A DNA stretch of 64,000 nucleotides from Platycnemis pennipes. Its lineage: Eukaryota; Arthropoda; Insecta; Odonata; Platycnemididae. The notes beneath the pieces are model-generated. The model had not been told where the DNA came from. It ran no database searches and was given only the letters and a program-made list of their open reading frames with translations. The DNA is taken from assembly GCA_933228895.1 (NCBI GenBank), contig OW121849.1, forward strand, positions 124,438,849 through 124,502,848, written 5' to 3'. Below are positions 23,568-35,640 of this stretch, piece after piece (the stretch's first letter is position 1; each line of letters starts with the position of its first letter). The position numbers were made by a program, and so were the translations under genes.

Positions 23568-24204
23568 GTTTGAGAATAGAAAAATGTAACTAAAGGGAAT
23601 ATCTTCGGTTCTTTAACTGAAATATCACTTTATGCCTAAATTTTGAGTTATACTTGTTGAGGAAAACGTTATATGGATAGTTAAGTAAAGATTACCTATG
23701 TGACCATTGCTGGATTCTTCCCACCAATCGTTTATTTTTCTCATAGCATGCTTCAGGAGCAATGCTTCCTATTAAATTAATTTCACAGGATTATTTGCTG
23801 AGAACCATGGAATTGTAAAATGTGGCTCATCTAGAGACGTTTCAGGCCCAGATGTTAGGCAGGCGTATGCAAATGGAAATACGAATGAAATGTTTTCTCA
23901 GTTTCTTAGTTTTCTCAGTTTCTTTCAGGTAACAATATTTTCAATTCTAAATGCACTCCATTTGTCTGAAACACCTCTAGTCTAAAAGATTTTGCTTTTG
24001 CCTCTATCCTAATTTTAGTAGGCTGGCTTGTATTAGAGATTTTAATATTTGATTGCAATATTTGATCCTGCTGAATGCCACACAGCCGGGTGACGGGTAT
24101 TGTAGCAAGAAACTAGCTAATGTGATGGTTGTCCAGGACTACGTCATATCTTGCCTACCATAGTAAAACGAAATATTTCGCCAAACAACATAATAATTTG
24201 GAAG
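23568..24204. other. Unassigned stretch
   Basis: Nothing was recognised between the LINE segment and the TA-flanked transposon, apart from a short TTTCTCAGTTTCTTAG direct repeat near 23892-23928. Confidence 0.4.
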
Positions 24205-24206
24205 TA

Positions 24207-25143
24207 GGTGAGAGTGGAGCTAAATGGACCGCAATTTATTTCTCCACTTTGAATCAGCTGGAGAGTTCAAATTTTTATTGTAGACGTCTTTTGGCATCGC
24301 AAACGAACGTCATCCGTTTTGTGCTATTTGTGGTAATGCGAACCCATTTATGTTTTGGCGTTTGTTATCGTGTGGTCACTTAAAATATTTAGTGCCCCGA
24401 AAGTTTTGATTGCTGAAAGTTTTTAGAACTTTTTACTGTGAGTTTTGGTATACTAGGTAAGAGAGTAGTGCTCTTTCAAAAAAACTTTCAATTCAAAAAA
24501 GTTCAGGGGATCTCGAGGTTTCTCTTGTGTGCCTTTCCCACTGCCAAAACTTGCTGTGGGGCCAAATAGCATATTTGCTGTGGGGCTAAATGAACCGCGA
24601 GTTCTGTGTGCATTTCGTTGTTTTCTTTGCATTCATTGAGAAGGATCACATGAAAGATCAATTAGCTGAGTAGTATGCTGCGGGGGCCCCCAACAGTGCA
24701 CCCGCTGCTCCAAAGAAGCGCGGACGCCCAGCGAAAAATCCAGGCAAAAATTAAGTCGAACAAATTTATGTCCAGGAACTAAATATATATTAATAGCTGA
24801 CTTCTGTTAGCAAAAACACTTACTCTCTTAAATTCACTTCTGTTCCTGTTTCTCGCTTCGAAAGCTGCCTCTAAACACTCATCTCACTTAAAAAACGCTA
24901 TGGTTTATAGCCCCACCCATGGTCCATTTAGCCCCAGGGTGGGGCTAAATGGAACGGATGCGCACTTTCCAAAAACAGGCAATAAAAACATACTTCCAAT
25001 GCTCACACGGCTTTACAAGTTTGTAGCAGTTATAGGGGACAATAATTTCTACAAGGCAGACCGTTTTTCGGGAGGAAAATTGCCTAACTTCGCCTACCAG
25101 GACGCCGCAAACGAAAAACGGTCCGTTTAGCCCCACCCTCCCC
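24207..25143. mobile_element. TA-flanked DNA transposon remnant, 937 bp
   Basis: The ends are inverted repeats of about 25 bp: GGTGAGAGTGGAGCTAAATG on the left, and GGGGAGGGTGGGGCTAAACG as the reverse complement of the right. Both are followed by GACCG. Each end abuts a TA dinucleotide (24205-24206 and 25144-25145), the target preference of Tc1/mariner/pogo-type elements. Further GTGGGGCTAAATG motifs occur inside at about 24552, 24579 and, as a palindrome, 24908-24955, hinting at nested copies. A short frame ends in KKRGRPAKNPGKN-stop at about 24752, an AT-hook-like tail that may be the relic of a transposase C-terminus. No catalytic domain is visible. Confidence 0.75.
24908..24955. repeat. 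Internal palindrome built from the transposon's terminal motif
   Basis: TAGCCCCACCCATGGTCC, ATTTAGCCCC and then GGGTGGGGCTAAATGGAAC face each other around an AGGG centre. It is either an internal duplication of the terminal repeat or the junction of two nested copies. Confidence 0.7.
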
Positions 25144-25145
25144 TA

Positions 25146-26028
25146 ATCAGAGTAAAGTAATGTGGAACATATTTGACTCTGAGCGAGAACTAATTGTTAT
25201 TGATAGAGTTCAGATAAATGCACCGCTTATATAGGTACATATATTTCATTATATTACTGAGGCCTTGTAATACAGATACGTGGAATATAATGAAGACAGT
25301 GAAAACACTTTATATACTAATTTCTACTAGACAGAAATGTTTGATATCGTAGTTGATCGGGTAAAATAGAAACTGCATTGAAATATAAAAATGCGGAAAT
25401 AGGGGCGCCCTTTCATAGCTAGCATAGAACACTGTGAGCACAAGCGAAATATTCTGCCATTCCTTTCCAATAAAATTTATCAATAAGTTTTGGCTGGCAT
25501 TGAATAATCTGGCGATAATCATCACTGTCTGATTTAACGTATGGCTTTTACCGAGGTTGGGTACGCTATTAAAATTTCCCCTTTAGTGCTTAGTACCTTA
25601 AGTGCTAGGACAAAAGAATATTGTACACATTTAGCTAATTGTAACAAAAAATCAATTTTTGCCAGCCATTTACTAAATTTTAATCACGCCAATTTGCAGA
25701 GGTGAGGTTTCAAATGAATGTGCCAAAAGCATAAAGTTGGATTTCATGGGTAACATTTAAATCATGACACATGCCAAACGCTATGGTAGGAGTTTACTAA
25801 ACGAGGTGGTACCGGTGCAAAATTCTTTTCTCTACTAGTTCTAACCTTTCTCCCTGAGAAAGTTTTGGAACTAGGCTCGGTCACGCTGTCTCTTTAGACC
25901 TTGCTACATCGTTAGCTTCCTTACTTAGTCATTTTTGTCCCCTCCTCCCCCCATATTCCCATACAAACTGTCTCCCCCCTGGAAACTTTATAAATATATA
26001 CCCACCACTATTAATTTTTGTATTGTCC
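25146..26028. other. Unassigned stretch
   Basis: No coding content was recognised. The last 150 bases, before the hammerhead-like motif, are pyrimidine-rich (CCCCTCCTCCCCCC near 25938-25951). A similar C-rich tract precedes the hairpin at 31.9 kb, so it may belong to the same class of terminal repeat. Confidence 0.4.
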
Positions 26029-26100
26029 CTGATAATGGCACGAAAGTGTTGAAACTGATTGAATTTTACCAATAAACGGTATGGAATAACAAATTATACT
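26029..26100 (+). ncRNA. Hammerhead-ribozyme-like motif (degenerate)
   Basis: CTGATAA (26029-26035) is one base from the CUGANGA consensus. It is followed by a stem II hairpin GGCAC-GAAA-GTGTT with two G-U pairs, and directly by GAAA (26051-26054). This is the core order of a type I hammerhead as found at the ends of Penelope-like elements. The changed consensus base predicts poor or no activity. No PLE coding sequence is adjacent. The cleavage triplet and stem I were not assigned. Confidence 0.45.
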
Positions 26101-26312
26101 TGATTACATTCTCCGGCGTGAACTTACAAATTTAGCTTGCGAACCATTTATTATACGGCAACCGAAAGGTCATTGTTTCCAATTTCACTCAAGGTAAGGA
26201 TGTAGTGTTTGTCTGAGGAAGAAGATCATAGAATGGACGGTGTAACGTAAACTTAGCCTTTGGAGCCCCTAAAAACTCAAGGGTTACCACGATAAGCAGA
26301 AAAATATTGTAG

Positions 26313-26795
26313 TTGAGTCCTTTGGATATGCTCCACCCCAGGCCCCACCCCACCTTGGCTTGTCTTAGGCCCCACCTTGAGTATGCAGCCAGTGTATGGG
26401 ATCCTAATGAATTAGAGTTGATCAGAGAACTAGACAGTGTGCAACGTAGAGCAGCTAGGTTCGTCAAAAGAAGTTACGATAGGTTTAGTAATGTTTCAGA
26501 ATTAGTACAAGAATTAGGGTGGGAATCATTATCAGTGCGTAGGTTAAACTGGAGATTAAATCTCTTACAAAAATTTATATCGAATAGCTTTACTGAAGAT
26601 GTTAGGCATACATTAAAAATACCAGCGTATTATGCTAGATTTGACCAGATAAATACGAATAGAGAGATGGATTGTCGTACTGATATATTCAAAATGTCAT
26701 TTTTCTCCCGTACTATAGGAGAACAGAATAGGCAGCATAGGAAAGGGATAGGTAGGGGAAATATTTTAGAGTATTCTGTAGTGCATGATGCATGA
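26313..26795 (+). pseudogene. LINE reverse-transcriptase C-terminal fragment
   Basis: A 160-codon open frame. The first 20 or so codons read through flanking DNA with repeated GGCCCCACC and are not part of the element. From LRPHLEYAAS on it matches the C-terminal region of LINE ORF2 to its natural end. No palm motif (FADD) is present because the element is truncated upstream of this point. It is not a functional gene on its own. Confidence 0.8.
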
Positions 26796-26955
26796 TTTAA
26801 CCCCTCAAATACTATAGATACCAACAATCTAGTTGCATGAGACCCTTTAGTTGCTTGCTTGCATGTTAGTAGTGCATGCTTGGTGACCTTCACCCCCTGC
26901 CACACACCCTAGCGGTGGCTTGCAGGGTATCGTGTAGATGTAGATGTAGATGTAT
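26345..26955 (+). mobile_element. LINE 3' end with (GTAGAT)n tail
   Basis: A 5'-truncated non-LTR retrotransposon. The protein reads RPHLEYAASVWDP, then IRELDSVQRRAARFV and ELGWESLSVRRL. This is the conserved post-palm segment of CR1/L2/Jockey-like reverse transcriptases (LRPxLEYAxxVWDP...QRRAARF...LGWxxLxxRR). The frame stays open from about 26345 to the stop at 26795. The 3' untranslated part ends GCGGTGGCTTGCAGGGTATC followed by GTAGATGTAGATGTAGATGT (to about 26954), a microsatellite tail typical of this kind of LINE. The open tail frame suggests a younger insertion than the other LINEs here. Confidence 0.88.
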
Positions 26956-29900
26956 GGTAAGGACTTGGCTGTTTTCATATATTCAGCTTCGGAAATACTA
27001 AAACTGACAGGGTACGAAATTTTCTGTACCTCGGGAAAATGTTGATTGCCTCTTCTCCTTGGGACTATGAAAGATAGCGTGACTATGTTATCCGTTTTTT
27101 AAGTTGGCAAATATTAACTCATTAAAATATATATATTTAATCACTTCCATATTCTGAAACTTAAAAAAAACGAGTAGAATTTAAAAGTGAGGGTTTTATA
27201 GCGATAACACGTGGAAAAAAATTTCCACGCATCTTCTTTCAATTACTTCACATTTAATCATTGTATTCACCTATTGCAGATACCTAAAAACTATTTACCA
27301 TGTTTGATACGTTGATTTATGCGTTTAGGTTAATTGACATAGACAAAGGTTTGCAAGAATACATCAGTCTGTACATCATCATTTGGTACATCAGTCTGTA
27401 AGATATTCATAGCGTCACTTGTACCCTGTGGTGTATTCTATTACCCTAGAGATACCAGTGGAAACAATCTAGGACGTCTGGCTGCATTCTCAGGAGACTG
27501 TAAGATTCCAAAGTGTGCCTTTCAGTAGTATCAGTTTTAATCAGAATCTGACGTAGCCGCTCGAATCCAGCACGGATTTTCTACCATGCGTAACTCCCAC
27601 GTTGTAATGAACATGCCGTGTCATAAAAAAAATACTGTGGTATGTCATCTTCTCCCTTGTCAGACAATATTTAAGGCAGAACATTTTGAGGAACACCAGT
27701 GACATTTGCTAAATATTAATCGTTAAACCATAGTGAAATATCTCCTTTTTCCACATAGCTTACCATGGAAACACATTGAACTATTAAAAATCTTTTATAC
27801 GGCTAAGTTTGTTTCAGATAATGTATTTTGTCATGCGCTTTTATATTTTTCACCATTTTCGTCATCAAACTATCACAAACAACTGAATAGGTTCTCAAAA
27901 TATCAAGAAAATACATTTTTTTACAACTAGGTCCTTTCTCACTGAAAAATGACTATTTCTTTCATTTACGTGACGAAATTGGCTATTAAATCACAAATTT
28001 TCTATATGATGTAGTGTTTTCCCGGCGGATACTATTAATGAATGTTTCTCGAGCTTTCCACTCTTGGAATGCCCGAGAAACATTCATTCATACAATTTAT
28101 CTTTCATTATGACTTTTTAAAATATGAGATGGAATGGCGTTGGTGCTGATAACAGTCTTCATAACACAAATAGCAAATCACTAGTTTTTGCTATTTATGT
28201 CATAAAAAAATTAATTCATCACTTCCTTTATGTGACAACTATATTTCGCATAGTTATCCTGCCACTGCCAATGTCATACTCATTGATGGATGTCACAATC
28301 TTTAAAATGTCATATTTACCGGTTTCTTTTTATTTATCTTGCACTTAGAATGCCCTTTGTAATATTTTATGTACCACGCTTCATTGGATACTACTTAAGA
28401 CTTCACCATCGCCTACGTCCAATCACTGCTTCATTTTTAGCTGACGTTCTGTTAGCTAGGTGAAGTGATGAAGTGATACTATTTCATTTAATTACAGTTT
28501 CAGCAATCCCTCTCTGCAAATATTTATCAAAATAATTTAGGTGTGAAATATTCTTTGAACGCATTTGACATTTAAACTGGGCAAGGTTTTTCTTTTTGGA
28601 TCTTGAGTCCCAAAAATGAAGCACAATCCAATCCAAATATCAATAGACCGTACACACGTACATACGAGAAGAGAAAGGTTCTGGGTTTGTCTTTCAGCGC
28701 CGCTGAGTTTGATCGATCCGACGTGAACGTCCAAACCCGTCGTACGCAAGAAATGCGAATCGTGTTCATAAGGGAATACGCACCCAATGGATTTGGACCT
28801 GAGGGCCACCGCTGACCGGTCCTTCGTCGTAAATTCAATCTCGAGTCGCTCCAATTTGGTTCACCAACGTCGAGGGAATATGGTGCCGCACACAAATAAT
28901 TTACGCTCCGTGGGTTACGTGGGAATGGCAAACGGGTAATCTGCTCATCTGGTTAGTTCGAGTGATCCTTCACTCTGTTTTGGATAGGTTTTGGGGGCCG
29001 GCTCAGCTGTTTCCAGTGAGTAACGCTAGCCAGGTGAGCCACAAAAAGGCCTTCATCAGCCTCACAGCAGGTAACCAGTGGTACAGCATCAAAACTAGTT
29101 TTTAAATTTGTTCTTTTCAATCCTAGGTCTGTCGAATTATTTACACAAATACTTAGATAACTGCTGACGCAATGAAAATTGTCACAATTTGCCATCAAAT
29201 ATACTAATTTTAATGATCTTACAATTTTTTAACTCAAAGTAAAATGATTTCCGCTAAATTGAAAGACATAAAAGTGGATACTTTTCATACCTTAGAGCAA
29301 TAATAGCAACCAACTGCTAGCTAAAATGATATTATTTATTAAATTGATTATTATTCCCAGTTGGTGAATGCAATTCTTCTGTAGTTCATTGGCATTTCAC
29401 TCGTTTCAACTTTTTATATTGAGAAAAACTACGAAGTAATGCAATATATTTAGAATTACATGGCGTTATGAAGGTAAATTAATAATATATTTCTGCTTTT
29501 ATCACATTGGATTTAGTTTCATTCAAACACCAAAGGTAATGTCCCTGGGAAAGCTGCTTTAGGTACTGGATAAAGCGTGGAATATAGTTGAAAAGAGTGG
29601 GACCCTTCGATGTTTTCTTAATATTATCCATTCATCACCGATTTTTTCATATGTTGAATATTCAATTACGCTCAAATCGTGAGTTTGGAAGACACACTAA
29701 TGGTAAGGTACATAGTTATGAAGGTTGTAAACGGAGATTATTAATCAGTTATGCATTCAAACTGTGTGGTATTTCACAAACGATCCCAAATTACAAGCAT
29801 ATGGAAAATAAGCATGCCTCAGCTGAGTCATACAGAAGAAGACATTTTACAAACTCAGGTAAAAAACAAAGACACATATATCTCAGGATGGTGATCATTA

Positions 29901-31885
29901 AATCCATATAAATATAATTGAAATCTATTCTTTGGAAGATATTTTTGGCTATTTGATGTACGATAAACATCTCTCTAACTTTATTATGCTTAACTTTCTA
30001 ACGGATTTCTCTAAATAGAAATGTACCTACGATCAAGGTCGCTGGTATCATCTAGTTTACCTTATATTTATTGAAGCTGAAAATAAATAGGAAGATGTAA
30101 TGAAACCGGTAGTCTCTGACAAATTTGCGAGTTACACAGAGGGAAAACTTTCAATGCTGTTGAAAATACAACACTGATAAAAATAATATAAGAACTAGAT
30201 TTTAATTGCTGTGAATGGTTGAAAATTGTCCTATTGAATAGTATTACTTTCCCTTATTCATTGCCTTTGATCGAATATTATGTATAAACCATATTGGTTT
30301 ATTGATTAAGAAATATTTTCAATGTTGTAATACTCAGTGAAACTAAGTGAAAACACATTGGTATTATTTGTTTTTTGCCACTACTGCAAGGGTAGGTACT
30401 TACTTATCCAACAATATCTTTTAACATGGCGTCGTAGCAATCTGAGATAGATAAAAATACATGTAATACCATCAATCACAGGTCCCATTATATTGTTGTT
30501 AAAAGTTTTGCCTGCGTAGTTTCAGAGACGGGTATTTTTCTTCGGTTCCCTTTCTTGGATGTACGATACCTGCGGTCCATAGTTCGTGGAAAAAGCTCAA
30601 AATTCAAATTGGGTTAAGGCACGAAACTGCTAGTATTCTTGTCCAATAACTAGTGAGATGCTAATTAGTGAAATGAAAAACTTCATATAATGATAGTTTG
30701 CAACTTTGCAAGGATATTTCTCTTTAGAGAATTTTAAAAACAATATTTCACAACAGAATGTGTACTCAACAAAACGTCGTCTTCTTAACCATGGTAATGA
30801 TCAGATATGACAAGTTTCAAAACAATAAAAAAGCAATATATTGCTTTTGAAATGAATCTTATAGCCTCATTTGCTGAAAAAATTCAAACGTTACTTTTCT
30901 TAAAAAAAATACCTTTATTAATATTAGAATCTAAAACATTAACTTCGGAACTGATAGGCCCAAACGTATGAAATAATTGTCCTTTTGTAGTGTACTCTAT
31001 AAATGAAAATTTTAATTCAAGAGAGCAAAGTTTTTTACCTGTCCCTTAGGTTAACTGTGAAGCATCGAATACGACTTATAACAATAAGTTTCCGTAAATG
31101 TTACATGTAAATTATTTTTTCTCATGATAATTAAACATTTCAATTCATTAATAATTTCCAGAACGTTATTGAAATAGAGTTTCTATTCTTAGAGTTAGCG
31201 TTTTTCGTACCCAGCAAACATTTCGAATTCTGTTAGCACCAAGGAAAGGGCCCTGTAATCGGTGTAACGTCATAGCGAGTGTAAGAAGTTTGACCTTGTT
31301 ACGTTACCAACTACAGTGACCAGTTTATATACTTGAAAAGGTTTTTGATACGTAAATTACATTAAGAATATGACCGACCCTGGCTTCGTACAGGTACAGC
31401 CTGGGAATAATCCGAATGTAGTTCATTGATACGGGCGATACTATGTAAATATCCATACTGTATACGATGAAAATGTTATAATTTACGATTTAATGTTTAA
31501 AAGTCTTGACGCGTGCCAGGTGGAAACACAAATTATCAGCATACGGAAAATTGAAATAATCATAAATAACTACTGATTCCCAATTTATTTTCTTCTCTTA
31601 AACATCTCGTAACTACTCCCTATCAGCAATAAGCCCTCACCCATCACGCTAAAACTCCCTACTCTCCTCTACCAGCCACCGACCGGTAGAAATAAACCCC
31701 CCCCCCCTGCACCACACTATACAACCACCCTCTCTCTCCCTCATGCCCCTCCCCTTCTCAACAATTTCTCCCCCTCTTGCCTTCACAATTCCTCTCTCAT
31801 TCCACCAAGCCCTTCCCCTTTCTTAAGGCAAGGGAAAAATAAACTCCGTTGTTTCAGACGTAACTTTATGGAATTTGCTTAGCAT
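26956..31885. other. Long stretch without recognised genes
   Basis: No exon was recognised. A 15-bp-arm hairpin lies at 28037-28088. A CpG-richer block at 28640-29050 holds overlapping open frames on both strands without known domains. From about 31620 to 31830 the plus strand is strongly C/T-rich with a C-homopolymer near 31698-31710. Confidence 0.45.
28037..28088. repeat. Hairpin with 15-bp arms
   Basis: AATGAATGTTTCTCG (28037-28051) is the exact reverse complement of 28074-28088, with a 22-base loop. No CUGANGA box is present, so it does not fit the hammerhead hairpins elsewhere in the window. No other role is apparent. Confidence 0.8.
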
Positions 31886-32066
31886 ATTGAATGAGAAGCA
31901 GTAAATATGTAATTCCACATGTATTTATTGGAAAATACCTAGGTTTCGACGTAGCACATCATCATCAGGTACAAATATCACAGAACACTCAGAAAATATT
32001 CTCATAAACATTGGGGGAGGAGGGGGGAGACATGTGGAATTACAAAGTTACTGCTTCTCATTCAAT
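31886..32066. repeat. PLE-terminus-like hairpin with a hammerhead core
   Basis: Arms of 37 bp (31886-31922, ATTGAATGAGAAGCAGTAAA..., and 32030-32066) are inverted copies with a few differences and would fold into a long stem. Between them, on the minus strand, lies a complete hammerhead-type core. The insert also contains a G-rich tract (32013-32028). No coding sequence is inside. The layout (terminal segment, ribozyme, inverted terminal segment) fits a solo inverted Penelope-type terminal repeat. Confidence 0.65.
31930..31970 (-). ncRNA. Hammerhead-ribozyme-like motif, consensus boxes intact
   Basis: Reading the minus strand: CTGATGA (31968-31962, exact consensus), a single base, then stem II GATG-TGCTA-CGTC (31960-31948, one G-U pair). 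GAAA (31947-31944) follows, then CCTAGG (31943-31938) as a minimal self-complementary stem III, and GTA as a possible cleavage triplet (cut between 31936 and 31935). Short self-complementary stem III is the mark of PLE and retrozyme hammerheads, which can act as dimers. Stem I pairing is not evident by eye. This is the best hammerhead candidate in the window. Confidence 0.6.
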
Positions 32067-35000
32067 AAGGGAAAAATAATTTGTGTACAATCATATGTGC
32101 AACAGTGTAGCAAAACTATGCCTATTATAAAGACTTGTTACATTAGTAATCAAGCAATCATTATGTCAACTATAATAGAATTCCGAGAATGCATATCAAA
32201 GATTAACTGTGATCGGAAATTCTGGGAAGTAAAGCTTTTTAAGCATTGATCCGGCAAACTCCATGTCTAGAATCCAGATCCATGAGACCTTATTTCACTG
32301 GCAATGTTCCATGCCCTGAATTGCCTCTCTGAGCACCAGAATTACATTTGCTCTCATAGTCTATGATCTCCAGAGACAACACATAGCCATTAATTGGCTG
32401 CACGCGGTCATAAAATCGGTTAAGGTACACAATTAAGAATGCCAAAGCTCCGCTATTTCATGTGTACAAGCGATGCCAGTAAGTGCTATCAGTTATTTTT
32501 AAAACTGATTCCCTCCTGATTGTATGAGTAACTACCCCGTATGGTAATACTGTGCTTATCTCCAGCCATTGAACCAACAGTCGGGCTTATGGCTAACTTT
32601 CCAGCAATAACTTATTATGCGGAAGCAGACGTAACCAAATTGCCAATGTGCACAAGAGGTATTATGCACTTTCGTGTCCAACTTTATGTGGTGGTTTACT
32701 TTATACTCCATGGAAATAAGATAACTCTTTTTAATAATAAGATAATTGGTTTTAGCCTGCACATAAATTTTAATTGGAAATATTTTACTTCAACGCAGAT
32801 TTACTGCAACGCTTATATACATGTGGAAATTGGCTGAGTAGAGAAGAGGAGGTGGGGAAATAAGGATGGTTATGACACAAAGGATCTCTGTGGCGACGAT
32901 ATTCAGGTCGGAGAATCCTATTCTTGAGTTATGAAGGAACATGCGTGATGTAAAATACCAAACGCATAAAATTCTCAAGAGCGTCCAACGAATTCCATTA
33001 TTCTCATCCCCTTCTCCAAAAAATATTATTCCTGAATAACAGCCTCTCTATAATGCTAGCTATCAAGTTCATCAAGTTTCTATTCATAATTAGTCAGTAC
33101 TATAAAAGTCAGCAACTGAGAATATCGTTCTTGAGGCATAGCAGTAGAATTTTTCTCGCTTATCAATACGTTTGTCATGTACGCATAAAAAAATTAGATA
33201 TTTAACAGATGGGGGGATTCAATTTGAGAATCTGTAATATGGTGGATCATATCAGAATCACAGAATGGTGGAACAATGAGCATTTAAAGCTATAAACTCT
33301 CAATTAAAAATAATTTCCCTTTCATTTCTAGGCTGAATTAATGGGAACAACTTTTTAAATCCATAATGCTCCACGATGAATTAAAATTGAAATTTATATC
33401 ACATCCACATATTTGGTAATGTTTTGAATCGAAATATTTTCTGGACCGATGTTTGTTTCTGGAGTTGATTTTTTTATTTATTGAAAGGAAATTTGAATCC
33501 TGAATAAGACATTGTTTAGGTGAATATTCCATTTTTAACTTAAGAAACATCCCATAACCATAAGGCTCAAAACTGTTTTTTTTTTTTGTTGCGCTAAATT
33601 CTTGTAATTATTCTACCCAATGAGAATGAGATACTGTCTTGATTCCACATATACTTTAAATCGTTATTACTTAAGTGTGATAGAAGCATCAAAGACCATT
33701 TATTAAATTAATGTTGACATAGATACATATCTAAATATTATGTTCGCGTTAAATATTAATTGCCCTTAACGATCAACTGGTAGTTTTTTTTCAGACCTTC
33801 AAGTAATAGTGCAGTGAATAGTGGAAAAATGAGGTATACTTAGAGATTTTCTAAACTGAAATTACTTCCTCGCACTTTCCTAATTATTCCGTTCCAATAT
33901 TTCGTCCTATTTCCTCCTGTTCTTCAGGATCCTAATATTAACACGCTAATAGAATGTACGTCGGATGGATTATCACCAGTTAGCATCAAATGCATTCAAT
34001 ACACTAGATAGATACACTAGGTAGATATAGGCAGAAAAATTACTGCAGGAGTTTCATTTCTTTATCATGTACTCTTCGAAGTACTTCGGCACGATATCTA
34101 ATACTGAATAGTACTATCTGTATACGTGGAGATGATGTATCAATGTATTTAACTTGCCCATTGCGGTAAAATGGGTGAAAAACACCGGGTGAAAAGTAAT
34201 GCTTCCCAATACACAACTGGCTTTAAGTAAACCCAGATGTATATCGAAGCATATTGATTAATCAGCAGCGCTACAAAAAACTAGGTACATCCTGCTAATC
34301 CAGACTGGATATAGGAGAAAAGATCCATCTTTCAACTTACCAGTACATTGTGCATGTTTCTAAATGGCATAAAATTCTTTTCCACATTTATATAAGAGCA
34401 AAAATAAGAAAGAGGGTGTACAAAGAAAAAATGAATTCTTGTTAGTATCTTTAAAATTCGACGACTTACCGAAATGAGGCCACATACAATTGTAAATGTG
34501 AATTCATTGGAGTCCCCGGATATTAAATCACATCTTGTGTAATTTTCCCCTGCTGTTACTGGGAAATTTTGGTAACAGATTAGAAACACTGAAAACAGTT
34601 AAATTTTCTTCGCCAAATTCCTCAAGCTTCTGAACGAGTACCTACACACTGAGAGGCGTTCATAAGGTAACTGAAACTCCTTTCCACTGGCGATATTGTT
34701 TTTGCTCTCGAAAATGCATAACAGTGTTTTGACCTGGATTATGGTCCAATTCTTTTCGACCTGGATATGTAGTGCTCCAATTCTTTTCGAGAATTCTCTG
34801 AAGCAACTTCCCAAACGCCTACGCATCCTCTATTCGCAAAAAGAAAACTCTCATGCAAGAATGCTCCTAGATAAAATGATAAAGTTTCCAGTCCCTGTTT
34901 TACAAAATAGAGAAATTCCTTTCTCACAAAATACTTCTGACAACTTTTCAAAATTTCATTTCGGGCATTACTGCCCCTTTGCGATGTTATCATTGACACA

Positions 35001-35400
35001 CTAGTCTTAATACATGGATTCTCTAGTGATTAATCCATCTTACGCGGCATAAAATGTTTCATAGGCATTTTTTCAATTATTATACCTTCGCGAACTAAAA
35101 TTGCCTATCAGGGAATGTGAAAGCAACATTGATTTACTGCTTTAAATATTTCACTGCGTGGCTTAAATTAAGATGATGTAAATATAAAAAATGAAAATTG
35201 AAAACTCTTCGTAGAGGGAATTCATCTACTTCAGCACTAATAACACTACAAATATTTATCTACTAATCTTTATAATAATCATCAATAATAATCTACTAAT
35301 AATCTACTTTAGCACCTTTAATACATCTACATTAGTGGAAAAGTACATCGAATTAAGTAATTAAGACTCATTTAAATACAAGTATCAAGTAAATATGTTG
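32067..35400. other. Unassigned stretch
   Basis: No recognised coding or repeat content was found over 3.3 kb. The overlapping frames at 34600-35000 on both strands have no known motif. A T-homopolymer lies near 33578-33590. Confidence 0.45.
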
Positions 35401-35640
35401 CGCCGGCCGTGGTAGCCAGGTAGTTTACGCGGTGGTCTAGTTATCCAAATTCAGCGGGTACAAATCCCGCCCAGAGCATAGATAACGGCTGTTTGCCCAA
35501 GGATAAAGTTCTTTGCATTGAGGGTACAGTATAACTTTAGTCGTTGGATCATTATAAAATCCAAAAATGTACACTGAATATAATCCTTCCGTCTTACCGG
35601 CTTGCCAAAGCTGACAGCAATAATTTTTTTTTACACAAAT
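35401..35640 (+). mobile_element. tRNA-derived SINE
   Basis: The head is GCCGGCCGTGGTAGCCAGGT followed by TTTACGCGGTGGTCTAG and a T-arm-like GCGGGTACAAATCCCGCC (35454-35471) with a B-box-like core. The body runs through GCTGTTTGCCCAAGG and ends near a T-rich run at about 35620-35632. The head differs from the SINEs at 1.9 and 39 kb, so this is a second family. Confidence 0.7.

Noticed and set aside
28537..28931. Overlapping open frames on both strands in the CpG-rich patch
   Set aside because: No protein similarity recognised; base composition explains the absence of stops.
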